The notes beneath the pieces are model-generated. The model made no database searches. It was given only the letters and a program-made list of their open reading frames with translations, and was not told the DNA's origin. Shown piece after piece: positions 63,815 to 64,000 of a stretch of DNA of 64,000 nt (positions are counted from its first letter, which is position 1; each line of letters starts with the position of its first letter). The DNA comes from Thermodesulfobacteriota bacterium (GTDB taxonomy: Bacteria; Desulfobacterota; WTBG01; CAIYCZ01; CAIRTM01), in NCBI GenBank assembly GCA_026415325.1, contig JAOAHH010000122.1, positions 1 through 64,000 on the forward strand. The letters run 5' to 3'. A program made the position numbers and the translations under genes.

Positions 63815-64000
63815 TTAGGGGTAATGCTCCGCACTTTTATTATCGCTTGATGTATCAAACGTGATATTAGGATTTATGCGCGCAAGAGCTTTACTTATAT
63901 CTACAGCGCGATTTGGATCAACATATCCCCATATCTTCCCGGCTTTACGACCGGTCATTTTCAATAATAATTCAGCAGCAATATCAACATCGAGTTTTGA
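63815..64000 (-). CDS. C-terminal fragment of a MotE/MgtE_N-like protein
   Basis: The frame is open from the right edge to TAA (63817-63815), giving 61 residues: LDVDIAAELLLKMTGRKAGKIWGYV, DPNRAVDISKALARINPNITF in outline. The repeated helix pattern (A..LLKM..RKAGKIW...DP.RAV.ISK.LA) matches the superhelical MgtE_N/MotE/FliG-like fold. MotE-type proteins are small flagellar-motor chaperones. It is 236 nt upstream of the FapA gene, same strand. Confidence 0.65.
   Translation of the reverse strand, partial: SKLDVDIAAELLLKMTGRKAGKIWGYVDPNRAVDISKALARINPNITFDTSSDNKSAEHYP

Noticed and set aside
63649-63858. 69-codon minus-strand ORF upstream of fapA
   Set aside because: It overlaps the MotE-like frame, which has a protein-like helical repeat pattern, and has no ribosome site.
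1-64000. CRISPR arrays, insertion sequences, prophage
   Set aside because: No regularly spaced repeats, transposase-like or phage structural proteins were seen; the only mobile signature is the cassette tail at 1-1140.

Overview
The window reads as the chromosome of a Gram-negative (diderm), probably anaerobic and probably flagellated bacterium. Support for a diderm comes from an Mla lipid-transport operon, an AsmA/YhdP-like protein and RlpA. The gene order thrS-infC-rpmI-rplT-pheS-pheT-ihfA-merR and the set of redox and radical SAM genes resemble what I know from Deltaproteobacteria/Desulfobacterota (Geobacter-like order); the phylum is an inference and was not computed. Coding density is high and nearly every gene is intact.

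Layout. 1-1140: the tail of an integron gene-cassette array, with two attC-like sites, a partial cassette gene, a decayed cassette ORF, an intact zinc-ribbon membrane-protein cassette gene and a stub of a further cassette gene; no integrase lies in the window. 1268-2302 (-): HDOD signalling protein. 2570-12784 (+): a 3,404-residue exported protein built from two prenyltransferase/squalene-cyclase-like helical blocks, about twelve CARDB repeats, three PKD domains and a beta-helix-like tail. 12917-16679: radical SAM and DUF362 genes. 16746-19814 (-): AsmA-like protein. 20091-24171 (+): unknown protein, TetR regulator, myo-inositol-1-phosphate synthase, FMN split-barrel protein, PilZ protein. 24602-31586: GltB-like FMN protein, RlpA, a CPA2 antiporter, a ferritin-like protein and a hybrid histidine kinase. 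31774-35128 (+): a small unknown protein, then greA and ruvC-ruvA-ruvB. 35254-37908: two DUF169 proteins (one with a PCP_red tail), a 2[4Fe-4S] ferredoxin and a convergent flavodoxin-like reductase. 38102-42383 (+): mlaE-mlaF-mlaD-mlaC and a PepD-type peptidase. 42426-47548 (-): DUF6599 protein, ftsY, smc. 47851-51084 (+): GlcD-type flavin oxidase, tandem Usp protein, uppP. 51081-64000 (-): a helical protein ending in an HPr domain, a repeat surface protein, a 71-aa ORF, merR, ihfA, the pheT/pheS/rplT/rpmI/infC/thrS translation block, tRNA-Val(GAC), a FapA (DUF342) protein and the C-terminus of a MotE/MgtE_N-like protein.

Functional links. Envelope lipid handling (MlaEFDC, AsmA-like, UppP) and a possible inositol-lipid route (Ino1 with its own TetR) recur through the window. 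The redox neighbourhood at 35-38 kb (DUF169/PCP_red, ferredoxin, flavoprotein) looks like a small electron-transfer module of unknown purpose. The most unusual items are the giant CARDB/cyclase-like surface protein, the HPr-tailed helical protein, the DUF169 module, the TetR-Ino1-unknown operon, the integron tail, and an infC gene that appears to start at an AUC codon placed 7 nt after a perfect Shine-Dalgarno.
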